From: Mercenaria mercenaria
Lineage: Eukaryota > Mollusca > Bivalvia > Venerida > Veneridae
Length of the DNA: 64,000 nt
Assembly (NCBI RefSeq): GCF_021730395.1
Contig: NC_069361.1
Location: 75,773,001 to 75,837,000 of the forward strand
Direction of reading: 5' to 3'
Below are positions 48,723 to 60,897 of the stretch, in pieces. Numbering within the stretch: the stretch's first letter is position 1; the number at the start of each line of letters is the position of its first letter. The translations under genes and the position numbers were made by a program. Under the pieces are notes generated by a model. That model was not told the DNA's origin. It did not search any database and was given only the letters and a program-made list of their open reading frames with translations.

Positions 48723-49533
48723 ATTTAAGGTATTGGACCCGTAATAGAGTATTTCCTTTTTGAAGAGTATTCAATTCCTACCATAAACCTACTTTGACTG
48801 CAGTTTTCAGGAGGGCGTAGGTTCAAACCCCACTAGGACCAAATTTTTTTCTCCATGTTTTCCTTTTTTCTCGTAAGTTTTTACTTCTTTCAAGACTAGT
48901 AATGGATATATTGTACAAAAGTGGAAACTTTTCATTTTACAATCGATTTTTTGCTGTTCAATGTGAATTTACCTCTGAATCAGGAGGGGTAGAGTTAGAC
49001 ATCTTTAAAAATACTGAGTTACGTGCGGTAGAAGTTCTCTATTTTGCCTTCATTCTTTAGATTACATATTGTGGAAGAAATGCAGGTAGGTTTTACTATT
49101 GCCCCAAATTTATTTTTGAATGAAGTGAACAAAATTCAAAACAGACCCACAGGATTTGATCTTAATTTTTCAATGTTGGAGTTAGAATTCTGTCTCATTA
49201 AATCTGCTTACTTGAGGCACCCTGGAAAAAATGATTTTTAAAGTTTTATTTTGTGTTTTATAATTGTTTAACAATAGCTTGATGTTTCTTTTATCAAAAT
49301 AAATGCTGTAATGAATTCTCTGCAGACGTTTTAGATAGTGGCCATCACACTGAATTGTGTCTCTTCTTTAGCGTGAGGAAATACCATAAATTACACAAAA
49401 TTTACAAAAAACGGCACGGTAAAAGTTGTTTAAAATTTGCAACACAGTGTGAAACATGGTCAGCTTTAAGAATATACCAAGCAAATGCCATTTTTTAAAC
49501 ATTACTATTAGGGGCCCAATACCTTAAATCAGA
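48723..49533. mobile_element. TIR element with a shared inner block, copy 1
   Basis: The left end TTTAAGGTATTGGACCCGTA is mirrored by GGGGCCCAATACCTTAAA at the right; about 810 bp. The interior has a tRNA-like GGTTCAAACCCC. A reversed, truncated relative is at 55271-55766. Confidence 0.75.
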
Positions 49534-49557
49534 AGACAGGATAAATACAACACTAGG

Positions 49558-49674
49558 TTACTGTCTTTATAAATTTAAATCAGTTTCAGCAGAATATCAA
49601 CTTATTACCAGTACTTGTATTTTTCTTCGATTTGTCTACTAAATTTAAATTTATAAAGACAGTAATATAATATT
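49558..49674. repeat. Palindrome with 23 bp arms
   Basis: TTACTGTCTTTATAAATTTA at the left is mirrored by TAAATTTATAAAGACAGTAA at the right around a ~70 bp spacer. A small foldback/MITE. Confidence 0.75.
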
Positions 49675-50084
49675 CTCTATTTTTTCTCTGTTTTCAAACG
49701 TTTAGATTTACTAATTTAGATACATCAGGAATGTGGCAAAGAGTCTTGAAATAAACGCACATGTTAATTATTAATGACGAAATACACCTGTCCTGTAGGA
49801 ATACGTTTCAGCAGGGTGAATTAGTGCAGAAATACAATCAAAAAGCAAAAACAATTATTTTCACTTTTTATGAAAAAAAAGATATTGAAAGAAACTTATG
49901 TAAGTAATGTGAATAATCTGATAAAAATGTGGTATTTTCACTTAAAACTTTAACAATATTATAAATAAATGGTATCACAAATTCGTCGTACAATAATGAC
50001 TGGGCGGGTATGTGTTTGATTATCGCATCTAAATGTTTCTATGATAACGCTGTTGCCAGTGCGACGGTTAATTGTTCAAAACAA

Positions 50085-52683
50085 TTATGACTGTAGTAAG
50101 GTTGGCGGTGGAATTGCTGCATTGCTGGTTCCTACATCATTACCGTTAGCTGACTGCTGGAAACAGTACTGTTGGCCATTGTTTGGCTGGCTGTGCTAGT
50201 TTCCGTCGGAAATAACAGCTACCCCTGAATTTGAAACATTATGGTTATTAATCGTTTTAACATTATTACAGAATTGTTTGGAAGAAGAGATATCAAGATG
50301 TGTTTATCATGTTGTAGTACTGAAACCGACAGTCATTATAGGCACGAAAATTAGAGAGAGAGAAAAAAACGATAAAACCCCTTAGAGGTACATTCTGCCA
50401 TTTTCCCCATTTATTGACTTCGACGAGTAAATTAAATCAATGAAATGTATAGGTTACAGGTTGCATTTTAAATTTACTGTATTCTCTAAATGTTAAAAAA
50501 ACGTAAACGACTAATATTATGTTAAAATGCATGTAAATGTTTAATCTCGTTTTAAAATTTAGACTTCTTTAATTTGCTGACAATTTATTTCAGTACTTGA
50601 ACAGATTTGATAAGAATAAGAAACATAAAGAAGTCAAAACAACAAGCAAATTCAGTGAATTTATATCCCCCGCCGAATAAGTTGTTTTGTGAATGAGGGG
50701 AGTATATTTTAAAAGATCTTTTATTTCCAGATATATACAATATATATGCAAAAAGAACCGTTTGTTGGTTCTTATCATTTACAAAATCCAAGGGAAAACT
50801 CTGTTCATTCGTGGTCTGTATGTTCCATGATGATCCATCAATCATTTATGGATTACTTTGATTTATTTAAAACAATGAAGGGCCAGTAACTCTGCATTCA
50901 CTAAAGAGATTCTAATGAAAGATTCGAATACATCACCTCCCTCAAAATAATTAAAGAACAATATTTCTGGAAAATGAAGAGATCTTGACGAACTGCATGT
51001 GCACAATTGTCCCGTAATGATCTATATTTGTTTAAAAATTAATTAAGATCTGTCAATAGGTTACTTAGATAAGCCAAAGATCCCTATCTTTTACCGAATC
51101 AAGAGGAAAACTACTTTTTCTTGGTAAAAGGGCGGCAATACAAAATGAGAGCAAAGTTTAGGTACTAATTAATCTTGCTTTATCTAATGTTTTCATATCG
51201 GTATTTTTTTCGATAGTCAACAAATAACACTTTTCAATTTAAACAGTCCCCTACAAATCCGAAACCCTTAAATTCAATAAAGATGGGCTGCATAAACCTT
51301 AACAATAAAAAGGTAAGGCCGTAGATTTCTCGGTAGCACAGAGTACAGCAAACAGGGCCATACATTGTAAAGTAGGCAGGTCACAAAGGGAAACTGTAAG
51401 AACAAAAAACAAGAACTTATCTTGACCATTTCCTCATGGTCCGCGTATACCAGCCAGGCGAAAATCATAAGGTTTACTAATTCGGTGGGTTTCATTTTAG
51501 CAACAAGTATATCTATGGAGGTATTCAGAGTTAGTTATGTAAATGTGTGTTTTAAATTGTTCCGTTGTATATTCATGTCATAATTACCGTGACTATTATC
51601 ATATTCTTCGAGGCATTAGTTACGGAACATAGCCAGCTTTAGAAAAATAAGGACACGATCTGAAAAGAAATTTTAGATTCAGTTACGTAAATATAATGTG
51701 ACAGTACCCGGTTGTTGTACTGGTTCGTCGTGGGTGATTCGTCCAGGACGCTGCATTTTCGATAAACAAGCACATATACCTCTTATACAAAAGATCACGC
51801 CAAAGATACTTCCAACCACTATGCCGGCAATTGCACCGGCTGATCCACTTGATCCACTCGATCCACTTGATCCACTGTAACCACGGCTAAAATACAAAAT
51901 AAAATACAGAGTATAAAACAGCGAAAAGTCACTGTTCTAAACTGACCTGTCGTTTCATGTTATCATTTTGATCTCCCACAGGACTGCTGTTTTCAGTTTG
52001 TCCATTTGTCTGTCAGTTTGTCACATTTTTGTCCGGATCAAATCTGAACATTATAAAGGTAATTTATTGAAAATTTAGATACTAAGGAGACAAAGTGTAC
52101 AGAGCAATAACCATAACTCTATTTTAAGCGTTTGTCCGGACATTACCTTTACAATTACTACATGAAATTCTAAGAAAATTGCCATATGGACAGGTGGCAA
52201 TGAGAAAAAATGAACAGCGCAGAAAACAAAACTGTCTGTAATATTTCAATTACGTTCCTTTTTGAACTTAACTTTTTAATATGTTATAAGAACAAAAACT
52301 TTGCAACTACTTGGGTGGAGGGAGACCTGTAGAATAACTGGTTGCAATAAGAAAAAGAGTAACAGAGTAAATGGAATTTAAAGAAAGATGCGAAAATAGA
52401 TAACAACTGTAACTCTGCTTTCAACAATACCACAATTATCTCCCATGCTAAATAATACATTAATGAACATTGACATAGCCCAAATTAACAAATAAAACAT
52501 ATAACATTTTCTGCTTATCATTTCTAACTTTTTGACATGTTATTTGACCTACTTTCGTTGGATATTTTCAGCCCCATGATAATATTTACCAGCACATAGT
52601 GTTGTCTTCGCAGAAGTAGTATCCGCTGTCACAGTAATATTCATACAGGTCTGTAGTGTGGCACACCTCCTTACTATTTACAT
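50085..52683 (-). CDS. CYYR1-like membrane protein, gene B (paralogue; in-frame TAG in last exon)
   Basis: Exons on the minus strand: 52683-52590 (Cys/Tyr domain: EVCHTTDLYEYYCDSGYYFC), 51886-51708 (a (GSS)n stretch, TM segment AIAGIVVGSIFGVIFCIRGI, then CACLSKMQRPGRI), 50224-50085 (tail). Phases and the 94 bp exon match gene A. The last exon starts VAVISDGN, then meets TAG (50198-50196); the same frame continues HSQPNNGQQYCFQQSANGND to IPPPTLLQS and TAA at 50087-50085. That continuation resembles gene A's tail (AIIATANHQSRQGQANFDQS), so the TAG looks premature. Six Cys in the ectodomain. The signal-peptide exon, expected right of 52690, was not found. Either a tail-shortened protein or a decaying copy. 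Confidence 0.65.
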
Positions 52684-52689
52684 CTGAAA

Positions 52690-55260
52690 ATACAATGAAA
52701 ATGCATGCAAAGATTACAGTAGAAATTGTTTTCACGTGTTTGTCTTATTAACTTATGTTCTGTACCTAATTCGCTCTTCCAATTAACGACTCGAAGTTGC
52801 AAACACGGGATCGTACAATATATATTTGTATTGGATTCAAGGATTTTTCGACCTAGACACATACTCCCATGTTAAATTTCGTGTTTTAAAGTTGTTCACC
52901 AAAAATTGAATTTAATAAAATTCAAATAAATAAATATTTGTTTTAAATTACGTTTGCAAAAAGGTGAAACGTTATAGCAGAAATGCACTGTGCTGACTGT
53001 AAAGAACATAGGAAATTGAACTTATCTTGTAAAAATACTTATCGAAGGCACAGAACTGTTCATAACTTTGAAGCATTGTCACACAATAGTTAAAAAAAAC
53101 AATAAAATGTTGAATCCTAAATTTGTTTTCATGCTGAAGTGTGTCCAAATCTCAGAGGCACAAAACTGCTTACTTTTATCGAAATGTTATGGGTCTTAGA
53201 AACTTATATCCTTGAACAAACAAGGACAAGAGTACAACACCGGATCCCGGATTGACAGTCAAGCGTGTTACCGCTAAACCACCGTCCCACCTAAATTCAA
53301 TGCAAAACATATAGAAGGTTTTCTTATTCTGAATGATTATAATTGCATTTGCCCCATTCAATTTGCTTACAAATCGTCAATAATATATATTTGTCGTCAA
53401 GCATTGACACAAAATGTTAATACCTTTTACTATGTTTTACCTTCTTGATCTACACCGCAGTATTTTTTATTTAGTAAGATTTTTTTCTAATTTTCTAAAT
53501 ATCTTTGCACCTATATTTCTCTCATCTCAGCAAAAGCATTCAACTAATGCAAGAGTAAGTCAGCCACTACCACCACTTTTCGATTAAACTATTAACCTAC
53601 CTCTATGCTAGTCTGGACTCATGATACCAAATAAATTGATTTTTGTTCTTAAAAAAATAATGTATTTCTTCAAAGGAAAATTTCGCACATTGGACCAACA
53701 AGTATCTTTGAAACATTTTATTTTTAGTTGTCCGGATAACCGACCTTAAGTAGAATTAGTAATACAATCAAGTAAAAAGACCTATTTTAAGAGCATATCT
53801 GCATTTCATAGGCATGAAAGTGACATATGTCGATTAACTATTTTCAGACAATATTTTCTGGAGCCAGCATAAGGTACCTTACGAATAAAACATACAAGTC
53901 ATTGTCTCAAAAAGTTTTCGAATTGTATGTCATTTCTTTGCATGTTTTTCAACACTTAAACAAACGTTTTGAAATGCATTTACTAGAATTATGGGCCTGA
54001 CGTACTTTTTATTCCCTGTTCATTTTGTAATTCCATCTAAGTTTTTATCATCTGAAATTTTTGAAATTGAAGAAAATATTAAATAGCAACGAATAAATAG
54101 AACGTACAGCTGTCCAAATGCATAGACTACTATACTGTAAATGATTGTCATGCATCTCTCTGTTACCCTTTAAGATAACATTAGAAATGATTACATAATG
54201 AATGTAAATTAATTCCCCCCCCCCCCCCCCCCCCCTCCCCCATGAATAAAATATCCGTATGAATGGAACTTTTTCATCTTTGGCAATGTAAAACTCAATG
54301 ACATAATACACACACTGTGTAATATGCAGATAAAGCTAATAAATTATGTGAAATGTAAGACGTATTTAACAAAAATATACCACACATCGAATTGAAATTT
54401 TATCGAAACGCTTTGATAGTGTTTATGTTGTTTAAATGGAATTCCAGCGACCACTTCATTATAGATTATGACCTCGGTCTATAAATAGCTCATTAAACAA
54501 ACACTGGTTCCGAGCACAGTTTCATAAGAAATGTCGGTATGAATTATACTGCGCATTATTAATTAAATGTTTTATAAAAGTATTACTTTAACTTAGTGTG
54601 GTTTTGCGTATAATTCAATAAATAATGAGCACAAAATATCTATAATGTAAAAGGGAAGCATATTTTTTAAAAATCAATTCTTCCAGATCAGTTGCTATAG
54701 GTTCTACGGGACGTAATCGCTGCGTGGAATTGCCACAGTAACGTAAGAAGAAACAAATGACCATATTCTACGATTTGTATACCAATACAGCGTACATGTT
54801 ATATTTTGCTACAGAAAAAAATTTACATTAACAATAGAAAATAAAATATTATTTGATCTAACGGCAGTTTTTGTTGTTGTTGTTTTGTTATGTTTGTTGT
54901 TGTTTTGTTTGTTTTTGTTTTTTTCTGTTTGTTTTTTTTTGTTTTTTTTTGGCTATTTTTATACCAAACAAATTCGTTTTAGAAACGTTCTGACGAAAGA
55001 TGAAAGTAATATTGTAAAAAGTGCTTTGTCTCTAATTTGCTTAAAGGAGGTAGATGTAAGAGATCTTTGTTTAAACACACGTTTTCAACTGTTTTACAGG
55101 TTATATTAGTTTAAACTGTACTTATTTCCACAAATTGTATATACAAACATGAGTACTATATTTAAATTAACAAAGTTTGATAAAAAGACATACATCAATC
55201 AAAATAGTACAAACAAACAAAGAAATTTTTAATCGAATGGATTGGAAAACAAGCTACTTA
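52690..55260. other. Upstream of gene B, no gene recognised
   Basis: It holds a tRNA-like SINE head (53210-53292, minus), a poly-C tract (54213-54239), and a CTATAAATAG TATA-like motif at 54479 (plus). Gene B's missing first exon may be here but was not identified. Confidence 0.4.
53210..53292 (-). mobile_element. tRNA-like SINE head
   Basis: The minus strand reads GGTGGTTTAGCGGTAACACG (A-box-like), then CAATCCGGGATCCGG (weak B-box region). There is no acceptor stem closure. Confidence 0.45.
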
Positions 55261-55270
55261 AAAGGTTATA

Positions 55271-55766
55271 TTAAGATAGTGGTCCGGTAATGGTAATGTT
55301 TAACAAATGCATTAACTTGATACAGTCCTGAAGTTAACATATATCCTGACTGTGTTGCATTTTTAAACGACTTTTACCGTGTTTTTTTTTTTTTTTTTTT
55401 TTTTTTTGCATGATTTATGTTATTTTCTCAAGCTCAAACAGAGACAAATTCCGAAGTGATGACTACTGCGCAAAAGCGATCGCAGAAAATTCATTTTACC
55501 AAATATTTTGCTAAAAGAAACGTCAAAGTATTGCGTAACAATTATAAAACACAAAATAAATTTGTCAATAACAATTTTTCTGGGGAGCTTCAAGTAAAAG
55601 GATTTAATTGGACAGAAATTAAGCTCCAACACTGAAAAATCAATGATAATAAATCTTGAAAAAAAGTTTATCCTATAAGATAAAAGAAATATAATGAAAA
55701 ATAAAGTTTGGTCCTGGTGGGGCTTGAATCTACGCCACCCTGAAAAATAAGTTAAAGTAGTCTCCT
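55271..55766. mobile_element. Reversed, truncated copy of the 48723-49533 element
   Basis: It reads as the reverse complement of that element: TAGTGGTCCGGTAATGGTAA, AACGACTTTTACCGTG, a long poly-T (55382-55407), CTTCAAGTAAAAGGATTTAA, GGTCCTGGTGGGGCTTGAAT. It ends next to the start of the duplicated segment at 55770. Confidence 0.65.
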
Positions 55767-55769
55767 AAA

Positions 55770-57050
55770 CACGGTATTTTGATATGAGATTTTGCTTATT
55801 TATATGCAAGTCCATGCTATATTAAAGTCAATGAGTCAACTTGGTTTTTTAGTGTTAACTTTGAGACCATGGTGGGGGCCAATGATTAGGTTACAAAGGT
55901 AGCATAAACTGGTTTAAATTAACCTGTGGTGTGTTTGCCACTGACATTTACAAGACGGTGTCCGACTGTGTTCTTTCATCGTTCATTTTGACCCAGTTCG
56001 TCTATTTATTTTTACTTCTTTTACATTTTGAAGATATGTTTATGTGTATATATCAATACATATACTGTTACAAGGTTGTGGCTTGGTTGGAGTGCGTTCT
56101 CGGAACATGACTTTTTTGTTAGATATTAATCTTTGCGTTTTTCAGATTCCCAAGTGAGAATTATGTGCTGTTTGTCTCACTTATGGTGTGGCATTGGTCT
56201 GCTGATGCGTCAAATCTGGTGTGCTGTGTGTTTTGTGCCTGTCACCTTCCGCTTTCAGCTTTCGCCGCTGGATTGCCTTCTGGTGAACAAGAAGCCGAGT
56301 GCGCATGTCTTCCCTGTCAGTACATAGCTTCTCTGCAGACAAGCCCTTTTGCAGTGCCTCCCTGTTGGCGCCAAACGGTAACTGAACACCTTTCGGCCTC
56401 AGGCAGAACTGCAGGGGACTCGGAGGAGATCTGTCCACAGACATGTGGCATGCCAGTCCCACCGGTGTGTGGACACGCCCTGATGCATATGATCAGACCC
56501 CCAGCTATGGGACAAATAGCCCGTCTTCCCAGGGTAGGATATGAATTCGGAACTAAGGGTGAGGAAACCCCGACAGACACATAGAGAGTTAAAGACAGAG
56601 GTGCTGGGCCATTGGCACTCTCTTAACGAACCACACCACCATGAAATATCGCTGTGACTATACAGCCTTCCGGTGCGAACGAAGAAGAAGAAGTCTCACT
56701 AACTATGTTATCCCCAATGTAGCAAACATAATGTATTTTTTCACCATCTGTAGTCTGTCTGTCAAGTTAATCGAGATGATTTATCATTAAAGTACTCTAT
56801 GCTCGCCTTAGTTTGATATGAAAAACCCATAATATCTAAGATTTTGCAAATATTTTTCCCGCACAGTTTTCAGTCAGTGTTTTGTGGTAGCCAGCCTTTT
56901 TGTACTTTCAGTACTTTGATTATTTAATGGCTTGACACTCTCGCGACGTCAAACACGTGATAAATAGCTTTCCTTCCCTCCCTGGTAAAAGTCGCCTTTA
57001 GTGGCCCGAGTTTCTGTCTTCAGTAGCAAAATTAATGGCTTATGACTTAC
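55770..57050. repeat. Non-coding segmental duplicate, copy 2 (with insertion)
   Basis: It is parallel to 39760-40400 and a little beyond (AGTGGCCCGAG/AATGGCCCGAG near 57001 and 40592). It is interrupted by the 511 bp insertion at 56182-56692. In copy 1 this segment sits just 3' of gene A; here no CYYR1-like exon follows, and the foldback at 57348 begins soon after. Confidence 0.75.
56182..56692 (+). mobile_element. 511 bp insertion with 8 bp target duplication and GAA tail
   Basis: The insert is bounded by GTCTCACT at 56174-56181 and 56693-56700, present once at the homologous site in copy 1 (near 40175-40190). It is richer in G+C than its flanks and ends (GAA)n. It contains GGTGCTGGGCCATTGGCAC near the end. 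This looks like a retroposed short element; the family was not recognised. An open frame of about 139 codons crosses it but has no recognised similarity. Confidence 0.75.
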
Positions 57051-57347
57051 GCTGTATGATTCCAATAATAGATATGTGATGACTTTAAAAGATATATCTA
57101 TTTTTTAAGTTTTGGAAAAGTGTTTGTTCTTCAAACATAATGATAAACATGAATTTGTAACAGAGTTTTCAACGCCCCCACCCCCACCCCCATCCCCCGC
57201 TTAGGAACACTTCACAAAACATATTACATGCCTTCTAAGTATGAGATTAACATACAACTAATGTATCTATGTAAAACATGTCTATAAATGTCATGTAGTT
57301 TGGAATGTCCGGAAATCTATAATTGCTTTCAAATGTTAATATCTGTA

Positions 57348-58061
57348 TTTTAAGGTTTAGGAGTATATCACCAAAACACAGAAATATTTGTTGTCCCCCT
57401 TTGAAAATGAATGCCATTTGTAAAAATATATAAATAAACAATTGCTGAAAACTGTGTTCCACCTAGTTATGTGAAATTTCAACACCCGCACGCTATTTCA
57501 AATGCATCAAAACGAACATGTGTAACAGTTCCTTGAAAATGGTGAGTTTTAAAGGCGTTTGACTGTCCGGAAGTGGGGCTCCTTTAGGCGGTCATTTTCC
57601 GGAATTCAATGTTTAAATCAATATACTGACAGTTGTTTTGTAGAGTAATATATACGCTATCATTAAAAAAAACTACAAAACATGTGTCAGGATACTGATA
57701 TAAACATTAAATTCCGGAAAAGGACTGCCTAAAGGGGTCCATCTTCCGGACAGTCAAACGCCTTTAAAAACTCACCGTTTTCAAAGAACTGTTACACAAG
57801 TTTGTTTTGATGCATTTACAATAGCGTGCGAGTGTTGAAATTTCACATAACTAGGTGGAACACAGTTTTCAGCTATTGTTTATTTTTATTTCTTTACAAA
57901 TGGCATTCATTTTCAAAGGGGAACAACTTTTTCAGAATATTTTAAGTACGGGACAGTTCGACAGAACATGTAATGGTCAGTTAACTTGATGATATTGGTA
58001 ACGATGTTGTTCGTTTATCAAATATTTCTGTGTTTTGGTGGTATACTTCTAAACCTTAAAG
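57348..58061. repeat. ~700 bp foldback (long inverted repeat)
   Basis: Left arm 57348-57650, right arm 57690-58061. Inverted pairs include CTTTAAGGTTTAG-type ends, GGCGTTTGACTGTCCGGAAG and ATTTCCACACAACTAGGTGG-like blocks, and TTTGTAG/CTACAAA at the centre. The right arm has about 86 extra bases (57933-58018). A foldback DNA element is the likely origin. Confidence 0.85.
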
Positions 58062-58139
58062 ATTTATTATTTTTTCTTACCAATAAAGAAATTAATTTGT
58101 ATTTAATTTTCTTAATTAGTAAGAAAAAATAATAAAATA
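58061..58139. repeat. AT-rich palindrome
   Basis: ATTTATTATTTTTTCTTACC at the left is mirrored by GTAAGAAAAAATAATAAAAT at the right, directly abutting the foldback. Confidence 0.65.
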
Positions 58140-58149
58140 TAAAGAAGTA

Positions 58150-59660
58150 GTCATGAATTATCATGTAAAAGGGAGGTAATTAAAAGACAAATGAAATGCA
58201 TGGCATTTATCTAGTTTTAAAACAGGAGGTAATTAAAAGACTTGACATCCAATTTTCTATTTTACTGCTTTCTCAATATTGTAAATCGAATACCATATAT
58301 GAATTTCAGTGTTATGAAATAATGTATAAAAAGGTACGCTTTAGGAGACTTATTATTGCTGTTGAAAATGCATTATCTCATTAAGTTATACTACAAAAAA
58401 GTTTACATTTATGATGAAATTGTGTTACCTTTATTTCTAAGTAGATCTATTATATGTATTGTAGACATGTTTCAGTAGAGAGGTAATACCATTTTAACTG
58501 GTATGACCTTCTTCATTATTATGGTCTTGGCAGATATACTTTGTAAGAAACCTATATTGTCTAGTTTTCACTATACCAAGAGTTTCAAGTGTTTCAAGAG
58601 TTTATCTTAAAAACAACCAGAAGGTCATTTAAGACCCATGAGTCAAAATTTGCATGATAATATGGCGTACAATTGTGGTTATGCAAAAGATTAGTAAGTG
58701 CGGAGAATAGTATAATTCATTGACTTTTAGTCTCGTAACTATGGGCGAGAGGTTACCATAGTGACGTTTATGGGTGCCATTTTTAAATTGGAGTAATTTC
58801 TATTGATAAAAACTGGATATTATCGGATTAGCACACGTTAACTCTAATGAACTGAACTCTAATTTAAAACTGAATCGGTGATCAAAACAGAAGAATCGAG
58901 TCCCGCTATTTCAAATTGAGTTGAAAAACATATGCCTGTACAATTTTAAAACAAAACGATGTTATCATCAAGGTTTGGTAATATTCACTTAATTTAACCC
59001 TACTATTATGCTATTTCACCTCAGGGAGCCAGTATTATGAAAGGATTTTATTATGAAAACTTTCTAAAACGCCGAACATCTCCAATTCCTGGCTCGCAGC
59101 TTTTCAAATGGCGATTCGTTTATGAAAAGTGACAAATCGAAAGCTAGCTTACAAAAGGCATATTGGGACTGATTACACGAAATAGGAAGTGACTAGTCAG
59201 TGTTACATTGTGAAGTAGTCTAAAGTCTAGTTCCATGCTGTTGATGAAATCTAAAATAATGGATCATATAAGGATGTTGCAGTTAATTTTTTTTTGCCTA
59301 TTTATTGTATTGAGAAAAGATGTAGACCATTTTCACTGTGAATTTTCAGGTCTTAGTTTTATTGATTGAGATAATGTCTACATACGCGTAATTGCTAAAC
59401 GGCAATTTTCATGGGAGCATTTTCAGAGGGTGATGTTTCTCGGACAGGTTATTTTTCTTATATGTAACATAACATCTCAATATTTTCTTTAATTTTTGGA
59501 AGATATGTTATACTAAATGAATATATATGGTTTTCATATCACTTTAAAACTAAAACGTACTGAAAATAAGGACTCAAGATCTTATTGTTTACATGAAATA
59601 AAGAAGGAACTGAATTGGTATAGTGTAACCTATTGTCCCATAAGGCCGTGGCCATCTTTA
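58150..59660. other. Intergenic, no gene recognised
   Basis: A direct pair GGAGGTAATTAAAAGAC lies at about 58171 and 58225. Otherwise it is AT-rich sequence without recognisable exons or RNA genes. Confidence 0.4.
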
Positions 59661-59667
59661 ATAAACA

Positions 59668-60405
59668 AAAAATGCTCAATAACACGCAAAGGACCAATCT
59701 ATCGAAAGTAGAATACATGTATTGCATCAATCGCTTCTCCCTTATTGCAGAAATGAGTTGAACAGTTAGGGCAACTTTGGGTAACTGAGCCAGTTGAGCA
59801 CTTAGAAGCTTGCGTATTTGAAACAAATGCCATTAGGATATCAACACTGGAAAAATATCATGGACTGGATATATAATATGTTAATATTCATTTTTAGGCA
59901 GAATGATTCAGACTGCTTCTTTTTTGTGGTAATTATTAGTGATGACAAAATTTATAGGCAAATTGGTGCTAATAAGTAACTGACCCTGAGCACTTTTGGG
60001 TCTAAAGGTCACATTCGCACGGACCTGACCTCTCAAAATGGCTTGCACACCATAATTTGAGACGTAATTGACATAGAACCTTAAACTTTGTGGAAACATT
60101 GTTTTTGATAAAAAAAAATGACATCAGAATGTTATTTAAGGCCAGGTGACCTTAGGTACACTTTGAAGTACTCCAAAAAATCTTCATAGGCATTGATCAT
60201 GTTAAGTGGAAGAACCTGAATAGTTAGAGTCCAAAGGTCAAAATCAAGTCACATAAGTCTTATAATGGTGTCCAATCCATAATTAGAGAACGCTCAATAA
60301 CACGCAAAGGACCAATCTATCGCAAGTAAAATACATGCATTACATCAATCGCTTCTCCCTAATTGCAGAAATGGGTTGAACAGTTAGGGAAACTTTGGGT
60401 ACAAT
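59668..60405. repeat. ~120 bp direct repeat pair, 620 bp apart
   Basis: 59668-59790 and 60288-60405 share GCTCAATAACACGCAAAGGA, CCAATCTATCG and ATCAATCGCTTCTCCC, then AACAGTTAGG..AACTTTGGGTA. Possibly two units of a larger tandem-core element whose ends are unclear. Confidence 0.7.
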
Positions 60406-60837
60406 AGAACCTTACAACTTTATAGGCCCATCGGTCCTGACAAGTTTGCCATTCCACAATTAGAGAACTGTTTACACGTCTTCTTCAAACTTCATAGGTT
60501 TCTTGTTCTTGGATAAATCCAGTTTGGTGTCAGTAGGTCAAAAGTGAAAATCAGCATAAATCATGTACTTGACAAACACTCGACATCCGGTGGAATCACT
60601 TACTTTTTACGCCTTTTTGGCCTTGATTTTGATTTGATTTATACTAGTTTATTTTAGGTCCATTGTGAAACAAGTTATTTAAACTTAGATAAAACACTCT
60701 CGACACCTCATTCCTGGTGATATTCATCGCCGTGAGTGTATGAGAGAGGTGAAGCCAGTTTCCTTTTTAATGGTGAGCGCCAAGCAAGGGAATTCCTGGT
60801 ACCATTCTTATATGTCTTTGGTGTGATGCAGCTAGGG

Positions 60838-60897
60838 ATTTCACCCACGACCTTGCGCAATTGAAGCGGACGCTCTACCACTGAGCTATCTAGGCGG
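60838..60897 (-). mobile_element. tRNA-like pseudogene / SINE head
   Basis: The minus strand reads GCCTAGATAGCTCAGTGGTA (a perfect A box), GAGCGTCCGC, and TGGGTGAAATCCC with a damaged T arm. Acceptor closure is lacking, so it is not a functional tRNA. Confidence 0.65.

Noticed and set aside
56165-56584. 139-codon frame across the 511 bp insertion as a gene
   Set aside because: It crosses the insertion border and begins in duplicated non-coding flank; openness is explained by higher GC content.
60838-60897. Functional tRNA gene with a CAA anticodon
   Set aside because: The T arm is damaged and the acceptor stem does not close; it fits a SINE head or pseudogene better.
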